A stretch of DNA of 64,000 bases, taken from NCBI GenBank assembly GCA_030765065.1, contig CM060984.1, positions 83,787,988 to 83,851,987 of the forward strand. The letters are read 5' to 3'. The stretch is from Deroplatys truncata. Lineage: Eukaryota; Arthropoda; Insecta; Mantodea; Mantidae. The notes under the pieces are model-generated. The model saw only the letters and a program-made list of their open reading frames with translations. It was not told where the DNA came from and searched no databases. The translations under genes were made by a program, and so were the position numbers. This document shows positions 32,935 to 42,585 of this stretch, in pieces (positions within the stretch are counted from its first letter, which is position 1; each line of letters starts with the position of its first letter).

Positions 32935-34080
32935 ATGCAAGGTGAGTTTTACATAACTATACAAAATCACTGTTGGTTTTTACAATACATTTAATTTTGT
33001 TTAAACGTTACAGTACATGAAAGACGATTCGTTACAAAGAACATCATATTTTCTAATCTGTGCTTTACATTCACATGGATTTCACTGCATACTCTTCTTC
33101 AGTTCACGTGATTTTCGCCACACATTCTTCTTACATAAACATTCATACAATTTTCCCCTCATTCTTTGTTTCACTATACACTCACATGATTTCCTCTACT
33201 CATTCTTTGTTCCCCTACAGGTTCATGCTCTGTTAACATTCACATGACTTTCTCTGCACATTCTTTGCTTCCATTAACATTCACATGATTTTCGCCACAC
33301 ATTCTTCTTGCATAAACATTCATACGACTTTCCCCCTCATTCTTTGTTTCACTATACACTCACATGATTTCCTCTACTCATTCTTTGTTCCCCTGCAGAT
33401 TAATGCTTTGTTAACATTCACACGACGTTCTCTGCACATTCTTTGCTTCCATTAACATTCACATGATCTTCTCAACACATTCTTCTTACTTAAACATTCA
33501 TATGATTTTCCCCCCTCATTCTTTGTTTCACTATACTTTCGCACACGATTTCCTCTACTCATTCTTTGGTTCTCCGCTGGCTCATCTTCAATGAACATTC
33601 ACACGATTTTCTATACTTATGCTTTGTTTCTCTACACTTTCATAGGCATACTTACAAAACGTACACACCCTAGCTCCAACATAAAGAAGTGTATGACTTG
33701 TTCTTCAACTTGAATAATGTAGTGAAAATAATAATTCATGACAATGTCTGTTACAGATTGTTTAGCTGATAGACTTAACAAGATGGTTGAAGAGCGTAGT
33801 TTCCTACCGACTCGTCGAGTTCAAGATCTCGAAATAGGTCTTAACTATGAGATAAAGTCCTTAAAGAGAGTTCAAACAAGATATGGTACCAGGATCGTAT
33901 CTTCGCTGGAGGATTGTCAAGTGTTCTTATAATTCGTTAACCGATCAAGAGATTGCAGAAATACCTGGGAACATATACCTCCAGTATAACGGCATTGCAG
34001 AGACGGGGAAATTTAAGACATGTAAATTGTCTTTTTTACATGCAAAGAAGGTGCGTAGAAGTGTCAAACTTAAGTATTGA
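32935..34080 (+). pseudogene. Small OB-fold-like (putative ssDNA-binding) protein gene, spliced, one frame break (left arm)
   Basis: A probable first exon ATGCAAG (32,935-32,941) is followed by a consensus donor GTGAGT. The acceptor TGTTACAG ends at 33,756 and the frame joins correctly to exon 2, so the intron is 815 bp. An unspliced start at 33,738 is the alternative. Exon 2 reads LADRLNKMVEERSF and then LNYEIKSLKRVQTRYGTRI and ends QVFL (33,932). The rest (NSLTDQEIAEIPGNIYLQYN onward) is one frame away, to 34,080. From memory this block order occurs in a short uncharacterised protein of many insect Polinton-like elements that has been compared with OB-fold/RepA-like DNA-binding proteins. 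The function is inferred. The same frame break is in the right arm, so it is either old or bridged by an unrecognised intron or frameshift. Confidence 0.55.
33060..33660 (+). repeat. Intronic array of ~40-bp units, CACATGATTTTCTCTACTCATTC-like (left arm)
   Basis: About a dozen units share CATTCACATGA.TTTCTC followed by a pyrimidine-rich spacer with ATTCTTTG. The array fills the intron of the arm gene. The mirror copy is at about 41,870-42,450. The unit core resembles the 5' end of family X. Confidence 0.75.
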
Positions 34081-34289
34081 ATGTTCTCCCATTTCACAAA
34101 GAAAAATTCATAAATAAAACAACTGACTCATTGATATTACATATAAAGATACAAAAGATGCATATTATAGAACTTTATAAAAAATTTACGAGATTACAAT
34201 ATCAAATGCTTTGAGTTTAATTATATCTAGCGCATTGAAATAACTCTAAATATCGGAATGTTTATACAAATCTTTGTGCTTCTTTTTAC

Positions 34290-34600
34290 ATGTGCAATAT
34301 GCTTCATTTTACATGTATCATAACAAAAAATGTAATTCTTTCCAGGTTGCCTTTACTTGACCAAGATAGTTTTCTAAGACTTTCATTGTGCAATGTTTCA
34401 GGGTGTGCAATAAGAGGAAGAAGAAGAGGAATAGCCTGCTGTCATGCAAAGGATGCTGACGCTATTGGAGGGTGAAATAAGCACCATCGGCACCTACAAG
34501 AAACATTTCGGCAAGAAACGGGTGCTGAGACATCTACATCACCGAAACACATTAAGACAGGATCCTTATATAACATTACAGGGTATACAATGAAAAAATA
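34290..34600 (+). other. Unassigned open segment downstream of the arm gene (left arm)
   Basis: A 61-codon frame from 34,290 contains SGCAIRGRRRGIACCHAKD. The right-arm copy stays open for 120 codons (40,870-41,232, minus), continuing through TSPKHIKTGSLYNITGYT. Acceptor-like TTCTTTCCAG (34,346) and ATGTTTCAG (34,401) precede it, so it could be a 3' exon. I recognise no family. Its presence in both arms only reflects the duplication. Confidence 0.3.
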
Positions 34601-35139
34601 CGGTCAATTTTGTATACAATTCAATGCATGGCTGAGAGTTAGCTCGAACTAGTCTCCCTATATTCACTGAAATTAAGCATTGCGAGCATTAATTAAAGTG
34701 ACTGTGAAAATACTTTAAGTAATGGTGAAATTTGTATTCTAAAAGACTTGAGCCCTGTATACATTAACAGCATTAAGACTGTTTGCCACGCTGGAATACA
34801 AATTATGAAAATAAAAAGACTTTCATTCAAATAATAAGGAAATTTGCATAACCTGCTGTTACAAGTGTAATGACATATACAGAAACAATGAGTCGGATGA
34901 GAAAGTGATGGAAATGTAAGATAAATAATAACAATAAAAGAATTAAGGTATGCTTTTACATAGTGTTTTTATTCATTAAAAATCCCTGCATTCCTAATGA
35001 AAAATAAATCATTACAATGATTAGTTTAAGTTATGTCTCAATGATCAAAAAGAGAACCGTCTTTAGATGCATTACTCGATCTTAAGTCAGAGCACCAAAA
35101 AAGACAAATCACGGCTTCTCCATTTTAGATGCGGTGTCA

Positions 35140-35707
35140 CTATTCAGGTAAATTCCTGTAACACAGCAGGTTGAGTATGCAGATCTGTGGTCCTAAATGG
35201 GTGAAACAGAGGCTTATCCAGCTTAACAGTCTTGAGATCTCAGCATCAGAAAGTCGAATCACAAGCCTTCTCCACTCGATGAGTACAGGTTTAACAACAG
35301 CATTCTCCTCACCCTGAGACGGTGTAAAGTATATAAATGTTCAACTTGACAAGGGATTCTAAACTCGTTGTTAGAGTCCAGAGCTGATGTATTATATGGT
35401 GAAAACACATGTTCCTCTTCTTAGTGATCTTGTCGTCGAATCTCGGTGTCGGTAGCATTGAAGATGCCCATGATTATAGGATTCTGAAGCCCAATAACTG
35501 TAGGAACTGCTGATTGCGTGATGTTAACTTGATGGGCGTCAAGGGCAGAGCATGATGTGTGCGTCGAATCATTCCATTATTATATCCTCGACGTCGTTGA
35601 CTTCTTCTAAAATCTATAGGCATTATGCTTATAAACTTGTTTCTAAAGGCAATGATATTGCTGTTAGGCTCCCCTGTTTGCTCTATGAAGCGGATCTTTA
35701 TGAACAA
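35140..35707 (-). pseudogene. Capsid-region gene remnants (left arm)
   Basis: Mirror of 39,824-40,400. The minus strand holds the 77-codon frame ending LTSRNQQFLQLLGFRIL (stop near 35,474), then the start of a second frame with PTPRFDDKITK near 35,455-35,410. There is no ATG at the start of the first frame (TTG only), so it is a fragment. See the right-arm entry for the reasoning. Confidence 0.4.
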
Positions 35708-36000
35708 CAGGTAAAATTTGATTTGAAGGTTCCTGTGAAATACGTTATCCAGCCGTAACAGATGGGAACACTGGTAGATGGAGTGTCCACTTTTACTATC
35801 GAGGAAGGAGACTGATGCAATACTGTGCTAAATTCGTATGATGCTCAACCTAAATATATTCACTAGGAAATCAGATTCAGACAGCTGATTAGATGGAATA
35901 ACTTTGTCACTGAAGGACCACAGAACGTTCCTATAGAACAATCACTGGAAAAATCAAGAATGAAAGGACATTTTAATGACATTTTTATTATTATTATTCA

Positions 36001-36046
36001 CTGATCTAATAAAGAAGACATTCGCATCCTAATATGAGGAATCTTT
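36001..36046 (-). pseudogene. Truncated 3' end of the pX-like gene captured in the left arm
   Basis: The minus strand matches the last ~15 codons of the core gene (ending RMRMSSLLDQ, then stop) and its 3' flank. The homology ends abruptly inside the codon series at 36,046, where core-specific sequence begins. Confidence 0.8.
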
Positions 36047-36084
36047 CTAACTCTTTCATGGTTTCAAGGTTCTGCAGGTGCTAA

Positions 36085-36657
36085 TCACGCTATAAAACCA
36101 CTCAGCTTTAAATCCTGAATAATGTCGTTAATCGCATCGGAAAAGTCATTTTTATCAGGTGTATGAAGCCTCATGAGTACCCTTAGCATGTTTACCAAAT
36201 CATTAGGATCGGTGTAGCGGCATAGCATCTCCTCTGTATTCGATTTGGATATATCTTCTAATCTAGGTGAGTTGACACTAGTATGCTTGCTTTCATTGGT
36301 GTGTTTATTCAGAGCTTGCTCATTCAAAGAAACTGCTCTCATTGCTTCATCAGTGGTAGCTCTTGACGTTATTACAGGGTCGCTTGAACTGGTTCCAAGT
36401 ACGGTACATCTTGAATCCCTCTCTCCGGGACTTGAGAAGATTTCAGGATCTCGTTTGGGTGTTGTAGTCAATGCACAGCTGGCCATTGCTTTACAGCATC
36501 GTCTCCTATGTTGCTTAAGCCTTGAAATTGTCCTGTTTTTTAAAGTTCTATTACATATGCAGCACTTAACAAAGCGATTACTCCCCCCTTGGGAAACATA
36601 CGAAAAATCAAAATTCTCGTAAATTGACTGTAATTGTCCATCTTTGTGAGTGTTCAT
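36085..36657 (-). CDS. BED-type zinc-finger protein, ~190 aa
   Basis: I take the ATG at 36,657 as start; an earlier in-frame TTG adds two residues but is not a eukaryotic start. A TATATATAAA-type box lies just upstream (36,666-36,677). Residues 31-55 form KCCICNRTLK..LKQHRRRCC, a C-x2-C...H-x4-C arrangement typical of BED fingers, which bind DNA in transposases and chromatin factors. The middle (about 60-145) is Ser/Thr-rich and low in complexity. The C-terminus DPNDLVNMLRVLMRLHTP then FSDAINDIIQDLKLSGFIA looks like two amphipathic helices; from memory a similar helical ending recurs in uncharacterised proteins of insect Polinton-like elements. It is the only complete, single-copy gene besides the pX gene and is transcribed away from it. 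A role in DNA binding or regulation of the element is inference. Confidence 0.65.
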   Translation of the reverse strand: MNTHKDGQLQSIYENFDFSYVSQGGSNRFVKCCICNRTLKNRTISRLKQHRRRCCKAMASCALTTTPKRDPEIFSSPGERDSRCTVLGTSSSDPVITSRATTDEAMRAVSLNEQALNKHTNESKHTSVNSPRLEDISKSNTEEMLCRYTDPNDLVNMLRVLMRLHTPDKNDFSDAINDIIQDLKLSGFIA

Positions 36658-36965
36658 GCTCAAGCAGTATATATAAACTAGTCAATGTATACTGTAGATG
36701 TTGAATTCGTATACGATAACACGAGACTGGGCTATTTTTTAACATTTATGTATTTATATATGTACTCAGGTTTTGATGCATATAAACAGCCATATCCGAA
36801 TTAGACTAAGCAAAATATTGTAGCATTCGCGCATAATAGTTGTAATTCCGTTAATTATAACTATCTCATTAAGCACAAGCTGATTCAAGTAGCTAGAAAT
36901 GGATTCATAGAGGTAAGAGTACAAGTTTTCTTAATAGTTAGCACACAGAATGCGAGAGTTAAGAG

Positions 36966-38397
36966 AGATACTGGTCATTTTCCCTTTGCAGGTCACCTTT
37001 TTTTCCCTTTGCTGGCCACCTTTTTCCCTTTGCTGTCACATTTTTCCCTTTTTGGTCACCTTTTTTCTTTTGCAGGTCACATTTTTCCCTTTGCAGGTCA
37101 CATTTTTCCCTTTGCTGGTCACATTTTTCCCTTTGCAGGTCACGTTTTTCCCTTTGCTGGTCACATTTTTCCCTTTGCAGGTCACCTTTTTTCCCTTTGC
37201 TGGCCACCTTTTTCCCTTTGCTGGTCACATTTTTCCCTTATTGGTCACCTTTTTCCCTTTGCAGGTCACGTTTTTCCCTCTTCTGGTGCCATTTTTCCGT
37301 TTACTGGTCACCTTTTTCCCTTTGCTGGTCACATTTTTTCCTTTGCAGGTCACCTTTTTTTCCCTTTGCTGGCCACCTTTTTCCTTTTGCTGGTCACATT
37401 TTTCCCATATTGGTCACCTTTTTCCCTTTGCTGGTCACGTTTTACCCTTTGCTGGTCACGTTTTTCCCTTTGCTGGTCACCTTTTTCCCTTTGCTGGTCA
37501 CCCTTTTCCCTTTGCTGGTCACCTTTTTCTCTTTGCTGGTCACCTTTTTACCTTTGCTGGTCACGTTTTTCCCTTTGCTGGTCACGTTTTTCCCATTGCT
37601 GGTCACCTTTTTCCCTTTGCTGGTAACGTTTTTCCGTTGCTGGTCACTTTTTCCCTTTGCTAGTAACGTTTTTCCCGTTGCTGGTCACCTTTTTTCCCAT
37701 TGCTGGTCACGTTTTCCCTTTGCTGGTCACGTTTTTCCCTTTGTTGGTCACCTTTTTCCCTTTGCTGGTCACCTTTTTCCCTTTGCTGGTCACCTTGTTC
37801 CCTTTGCTGGTCACCTTTTTCCCTTTGCTGGTAACCTTTTTCCCTTTGCTGGTCACATTTTTTTCCCTTTGCTAGTCACCTTTTTTTCCCTTTGCTGGTC
37901 ACCTTTTTCCCTTTGCTGGTCACCTTTTTCCCTTTGCTGGTCACCTTTTTCCCTTTGCTGGTCACGTTTTTCCCTTTGCTGGTAACGTTTTTCCCGTTGC
38001 TGGTCACCTTTTTCCCTTTGCTGGTAACGTTTTTCCCGTTGCTGGTCACCTTTTTTCCCATTGCTGGTGACGTTTTTTCCCTTTGCTGGTCACGTTTTTC
38101 CCTTTACTGATCACCTTTTTTCCCTTTGCTGGTCACATTTTTCCCTTTGCTAGTCACATTTTTCCCTTTACTGGTCACCTTTTTCCCTTTGCCGGTCACG
38201 TTTTTCCCTTTGCTGCTCACATTTTTCCCTTTGCTGGTCACCTTTTTTCGCTTTGCTGTTCAGATTTTTCCCTATGCTGTCACCTTTTTCCCCTTGCTGG
38301 TCACGTTTTTCCCTTTGCTGGTCACATTTTTCCCTTTGCTGGTCACATTTTTCCCTTTGCTGGTCACCTTTTTCCCTTTGCTGGTCACCTTTTTCCT
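36966..38397. repeat. 21-bp minisatellite, ~68 copies
   Basis: The unit is TTTTTCCCTTTGCTGGTCACC with local variants (GCAGG for GCTGG, ACG or ACA for ACC, one-base T-run changes). Because 21 is a multiple of three, long frames stay open (for example 7-residue LLVTFFP or GKKVTSK repeats), but one-base slips shift them repeatedly, so I do not call a gene. It lies between the BED and PLA2/pX genes and separates them. Confidence 0.95.
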
Positions 38398-38399
38398 GA

Positions 38400-38640
38400 A
38401 TGGGTTACATGATAGGCAAGTCAAGAACATTGACATGAAACAGTTTTCCACTAAGTTCACATCTAAAGTCGCTTTCAAAGTCTAACATATCAATAGGCTG
38501 TGAGCATTCTTGTTTCATCCTCTCTATCTTGACAGCTAAAGTAAAATAAATCGCTTTTAATGTATATACGCTAATGAGAAAGTATAAAAGAACTATCCTG
38601 AATAAAAATTGATTAGTATAACGTGAGAGCTAAGGTGGTT
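38400..38640. other. Spacer between minisatellite and PLA2-like remnant
   Basis: AT-rich. A TATAAAAG motif lies near 38,583 and could drive the PLA2/pX gene. Confidence 0.3.
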
Positions 38641-38941
38641 AAGCTCGCAAGAGGTTTCGGTTTAATTAACTCTCTCACTAACCTGCAACCGTTGAAGTAG
38701 ATTTACCTGGTTACATAGACTGAGGAACTATGGTAAAGCTAGAGAAACATTAAAGAGAGGAGACCCTGGAATCATTCCGTTAGACGATTCGTGTAATCTT
38801 AGTGGCATTGCCAACGCTCAGCATAAGGTCTCTGCTTCGAGAAACATTGCTGACAAGATCTGGCTGAAACGACTTGGAAAAGCGTGCAATCTGATGTTAC
38901 ATTAGGTGAAAACGTTGGCAGCGTGACTAGTAACAGCAATT
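38640..38941 (+). pseudogene. Parvovirus-type phospholipase A2-like domain, degenerate
   Basis: Plus-strand fragments in shifting frames read GLINSLTNLQP, then LPGY and a GT..KLEK block. Then come KRGDPGIIPLDDSCNLSGIA and ASRNIADKIWLKRLGKA, and SDVTLGENVGS directly before the pX frame. The order matches the secreted-type PLA2 fold used by parvoviral VP1 and by Polinton/adintovirus-like capsid-accessory proteins (glycine-rich calcium loop, Cys-x-x-His-Asp helix, C-terminal helices). Here the position of the catalytic His-Asp pair reads Ser-Gly, in-frame stops lie in the calcium-loop region, and at least two frame changes occur. No lipase activity can be expected. In relatives this domain is fused to the pX-like part that follows. 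Confidence 0.6.
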
Positions 38942-39532
38942 ATGAAGGGAAAGGTAGCTCCAGGTGCAGTAACCACGAAGAAGAAACGAGGAGGATTTCT
39001 ACCTCTCATACCAATTATTGCAGCTCTAGGCGCTGCTGCTGGAGGTGCAGCCCAAATTGCCTCAGCAGTAAATAAGAAAAAGGCAGCAGATAAACAACTT
39101 GCCGAAATGATGAGGCATAAGAGAGAAATTGAGAGAAAGGTATCTGTTGGCGGAGGGTCCAAAAAGAAGAAACGAGGAGGATTTCTACCGCTCATACCAA
39201 TTATTGCAGCACTAGGAGCCGCCGCTGGAGGTGCATCACAAATTGCTACAGCTGTAAATACGAAAAAAGCTGCAGATAAACAACTTGCTGAAATGATAAG
39301 ACGTAACAGAGAAATTGAAGCAGGAGGGAGAGGTTTTCGAGTGAACAAGAATAAGGGAAGAAACACAGAAACGAAGAGGAGACAGAGCCTGAAAGGGAAT
39401 TCAAAAAACTCAGGCAGAGGGCTATACTTGTCCCGGAAAAAAACATTGAATAACATAGACCTTGACTTGTATGACCTACGTTTAAAGATTCCTCATATTA
39501 GAATGCGAATGTCTTCTTTATTAGATCAGTGA
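38942..39532 (+). CDS. pX-like hydrophobic capsid-accessory protein with duplicated module, 196 aa
   Basis: It is open from an ATG at 38,942 to the TGA at 39,530-39,532, with AATAAA just after. Residues 13-66 and 75-127 are two copies of one module: a basic KKKRGGFLP start, a hydrophobic Ala/Gly-rich stretch (LPLIPIIAALGAAAGGA), then a charged helix with KKAADKQLAEM. A basic linker follows, then SGRGLYLSRKK (158-168) and a C-terminal tail. From memory, GGFLPLLP-type hydrophobic segments with a GLYL motif define the adenovirus pX-like, presumably membrane-active virion proteins of insect Polinton/adintovirus-like elements, normally fused behind a PLA2 domain and with one module. Here the PLA2 part is ruined but this part is intact. 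The two modules differ mostly at synonymous sites, consistent with selection on the protein after duplication. The last codons lie in the inverted repeat. Confidence 0.7.
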   Translation: MKGKVAPGAVTTKKKRGGFLPLIPIIAALGAAAGGAAQIASAVNKKKAADKQLAEMMRHKREIERKVSVGGGSKKKKRGGFLPLIPIIAALGAAAGGASQIATAVNTKKAADKQLAEMIRRNREIEAGGRGFRVNKNKGRNTETKRRQSLKGNSKNSGRGLYLSRKKTLNNIDLDLYDLRLKIPHIRMRMSSLLDQ

Positions 39533-39823
39533 ATAATAATAATAAAAATGTCATTAAAATGTCCTTTCACTCTTGATTTTTTCCAGTGATTGTTCTATAG
39601 GAACGTTCTGTGGTCTTTCAGTGACAAAGTTATTCCATCTAATCAGCTGTCTGAATCTGATTTCCTAGTGAATATATTTAGGTTGAGCATCATACGAATT
39701 TAGCACAGTATTGCATCAGTCTTCTTCCTCGATAGTAAAAGTGGACACTCCATCTACCAGTGTTCCCATCTGTTACGGCTGGATAACGTATTTCACAGGA
39801 ACCTTCAAATCAAATTTTACCTG

Positions 39824-40400
39824 TTGTTCATAAAGATCCGCTGCATAGAGCAAACAGGGGAGCCTAACAGCAATATCATTGCCTTTAGAAACAAGGATAT
39901 AAGCATAATGCCTATAGATTTTAGAAGAAGTCAACGACGTCGAGGATATAATAATGGAATGATTCGACGCACACATCATGCTCTGCCCTTGACGCCCATC
40001 AAGTTAACATCACGCAATCAGCAGTTCCTACAGTTATTGGGCTTCAGAATCCTATAATCATGGGCATCTTCAATGCTACCGACACCGAGATTCGACGACA
40101 AGATCACTAAGAAGAGGAACATGTGTTTTCACCATATAATACATCAGCTCTGGACAGTTTAGAATCCCTTGTCAAGTTGAACATTTATATACTTTACACC
40201 GTCTCAGGGTGAAGAGAATGCTATTGTTAAACCTGTACTCATCGAGTGGAGAAGGCTTGTGATTCGACTTTCTGATGCTGAGATACTCAAGACTGTTAAG
40301 CTGGATAAGACTCTGTTTCACCCATTTAGGACCACAGATCTGCATACTCAACCTGCTGTGTTACAGGAATTTACCTGAATAGTGACACCGCATCTAAAAT
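39824..40400 (+). pseudogene. Capsid-region gene remnants (right arm)
   Basis: A frame to the TAA at 40,055-40,057 reads EPNSNIIAFRNKDISIMPID, an Arg-rich stretch, and ends LTSRNQQFLQLLGFRIL. From memory an LTxxNxxFLxxLGF ending closes a small protein encoded beside capsid genes in insect Polinton-like elements. Sixteen bases downstream an ATG (40,073) opens a frame with PTPRFDDKITK; in the next frame, EEHVFSPYNTSALDS follows. Both blocks resemble the N-terminus of a structural protein in those elements (PPRFDD.ITKYE..SY.PYNTS). A frameshift separates them and similarity is lost after about 40,150; a 58-codon open stretch to 40,380 has no family I know. The first frame has no ATG start. Both genes are fragments. 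Confidence 0.45.
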
Positions 40401-40869
40401 GGAGAAGCCGTGATTTGTCTTTTTGGGTGCTCTGACTTAAGATCGAGTAATGCATCTAAAGACGGTTCTCTTTTTGATCATTGTGACATAACTTAAACTA
40501 ATCATTAAAATGATTTATTTTTCATTAGAAATGCAAGGATTTTTAATGAATAAAAACACTATGTAAAAGCATACCTTAATTCTTTTATTGTTATTATTTA
40601 TCTTACATTTCCATCACTTTCTCATCCGACTCATTGTTTCTGTATATGTCATTACACTTGTAACAGCAGGTTATGCAAATTTCCTTATTATTTGAATGAA
40701 AGTCTTTTTATTTTCATAATTTGTATTCCAGCGTGGCAAACAGTCTTAATGCTGTTAATGTATACAGGGCTCAAGTCTTTTAGAATACAAATTTCACCAT
40801 TACTTAAAGTATTTTCACAGTCACTTAAATTATTGCTCGCAATGCTTAATTTCAGTGAATATAGGGAGA

Positions 40870-41232
40870 CTAGTTCGAGCTAACTCTCAGCCATGCATTG
40901 AATTGTATACAAAATTGACCGTATTTTTTCATTGTATACCCTGTAATGTTATATAAGGATCCTGTCTTAATGTGTTTCGGTGATGTAGATGTCTCAGCAC
41001 CCGTTTCTTGCCGAAATGTTTCTTGTAGGTGCCGATGGTGCTTATTCCACCCTCCAATAGCGTCAGCATCCTTTGCATGACAGCAGGCTATTCCTCTTCT
41101 TCTTCCTCTTATTGCACAGCCTGAAACATTGCACAATGAAAGTGTTAGAAAACTATCTTGGTCAAGTAAAGGCAACCTGGAAAGGTTTACATTTTTTGTT
41201 ATGATACATGTAAAATGAAGCATATTGCACAT
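40870..41232 (-). other. Unassigned open segment (right arm)
   Basis: Mirror of 34,290-34,600, open for 120 codons here because the stop present after IGG in the left arm is a Trp codon. I recognise no family. Confidence 0.3.
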
Positions 41233-41440
41233 GTAAAAAGAAGCACAAAGATTTGTATAAACATTCGGATATTTAGAGTTATTTCAATGCGCTAGATATA
41301 ATTAAACTCAAAGCATGTGATATTGTAATCTCGTAATTTTTTATAAAATTCTATAATATGCATCTTTTGTATCTTTATATGTAATATCAATGAGTCAGTT
41401 GTTTTATTTATGAATTTTTCTTTGTGAAATGGGAGAACAT

Positions 41441-42585
41441 TCAATACTTAAGTTTGACACTTCTACGCACCTTCTTTGCATGTAAAAAAGACAATTTACA
41501 TGTCTTAAATTTCCCCGTCTCTGCAATGCCGTTATACTGGAGGTATATGTTCCCAGGTATTTCTGCAATCTCTTGATCGGTTAACGAATTATAAGAACAC
41601 TTGACAATCCTCCAGCGAAGATACGATCCTGGTACCATATCTTGTTTGAACTCTCTTTAAGGACTTTATCTCATAGTTAAGACCTATTTCGAGATCTTGA
41701 ACTCGACGAGTCGGTAGGAAACTACGCTCTTCAACCATCTTGTTAAGTCTATCAGCTAAACAATCTGTAACAGACATTGTCATGAATTATTATTTTCACT
41801 ACATTATTCAAGTTGAAGTACAAGTTATACACTTCTTTATGCTAGAACTAGGGTGTGTATGTTTTGTAAGTATGCCTATGAAAGTGTAGAGAAACAAAGC
41901 ATAAGTATAGAAAATCGTGTGAATGTTCATTGAAGATGAGCCAGCGGAGAACCAAAGAATGAGTAGAGGAAATCGTGTGCGAAAGTATAGTGAAACAAAG
42001 AATGAGGGGGGAAAATCATATGCATGTTTAAGTAAGAAGAATGTGTTGAGAAGATCATGTGAATGTTAATGGAAGCAATGAATGTGCAGAGAACGTCGTG
42101 TGAATGTTAACAAAGCATTAATCTGCAGGGGAACAAAGAATGAGTAGAGGAAATCATGTGAGTGTATAGTGAAACAAAGAATGAGGGGGAAAGTCGTATG
42201 AATGTTTATGCAAGAAGAATGTGTGGCGAAAATCATGTGAATGTTAATGGAAGCAAAGAATGTGCAGAGAAAGTCATGTGAATGTTAACAGAGCATGAAC
42301 CTGTAGGGGAACAAAGAATGAGTAGAGGAAATCATGTGAGTGTATAGTGAAACAAGAATGAGGGGAATATTGTATGAATGTTTATGTAAGAAGAATGTGT
42401 GGCGAAAATCACGTGAACTGAAGAAGAGTATGCAGTGAAATCCATGTGAATGTAAAGCACAGATTAGAAAATATGATGTTCTTTGTAACGAATCGTCTTT
42501 CATGTACTGTAACGTTTAAACAAAATTAAATGTATTGTAAAAACCAACAGTGATTTTGTATAGTTATGTAAAACTCACCTTGCAT
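41441..42585 (-). pseudogene. Small OB-fold-like protein gene, spliced, one frame break (right arm)
   Basis: Mirror of the left-arm gene: exon 1 ATGCAAG at 42,585-42,579, donor GTGAGT at 42,578-42,573, exon 2 from 41,764 down. The two partial frames (41,589-41,783 and 41,441-41,638) encode the same residues as in the left arm, including the same break after QVFL. Identity of the protein in both arms while flanking sequence differs slightly may reflect recent duplication, gene conversion or selection. Confidence 0.55.
41870..42450 (-). repeat. Intronic array of ~40-bp units (right arm)
   Basis: Mirror of 33,060-33,660: repeated GAATGAGTAGAGGAAATCATG and GAAAATCATGTGAATG blocks. One unit carries a small deletion relative to the left arm (ACAAGAATGAGGGGAATATTG near 42,352). 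Confidence 0.75.

Larger units (their letters stand above)
29539..36046. repeat. Left terminal inverted repeat arm (6.5 kb)
   Basis: It is the reverse complement of 39,484-45,841, in the same order of genes and tandem arrays. The match to the right arm stops after AGGAATCTTT at 36,046. The arm is about 150 bp longer than the right one, largely because of one extra ~130-bp tandem unit near 30,691-30,822. Confidence 0.9.

Noticed and set aside
33060-33660. CRISPR-like or tandem array
   Set aside because: Units are imperfect and contiguous without unique spacers, and the sequence is eukaryotic.
36950-38485. Long open frames of 205-262 codons across the minisatellite
   Set aside because: They are heptad repeats forced by a 21-bp unit, open in several frames on both strands, with one-base slips that keep shifting the frame. 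There is no start context and no family similarity.
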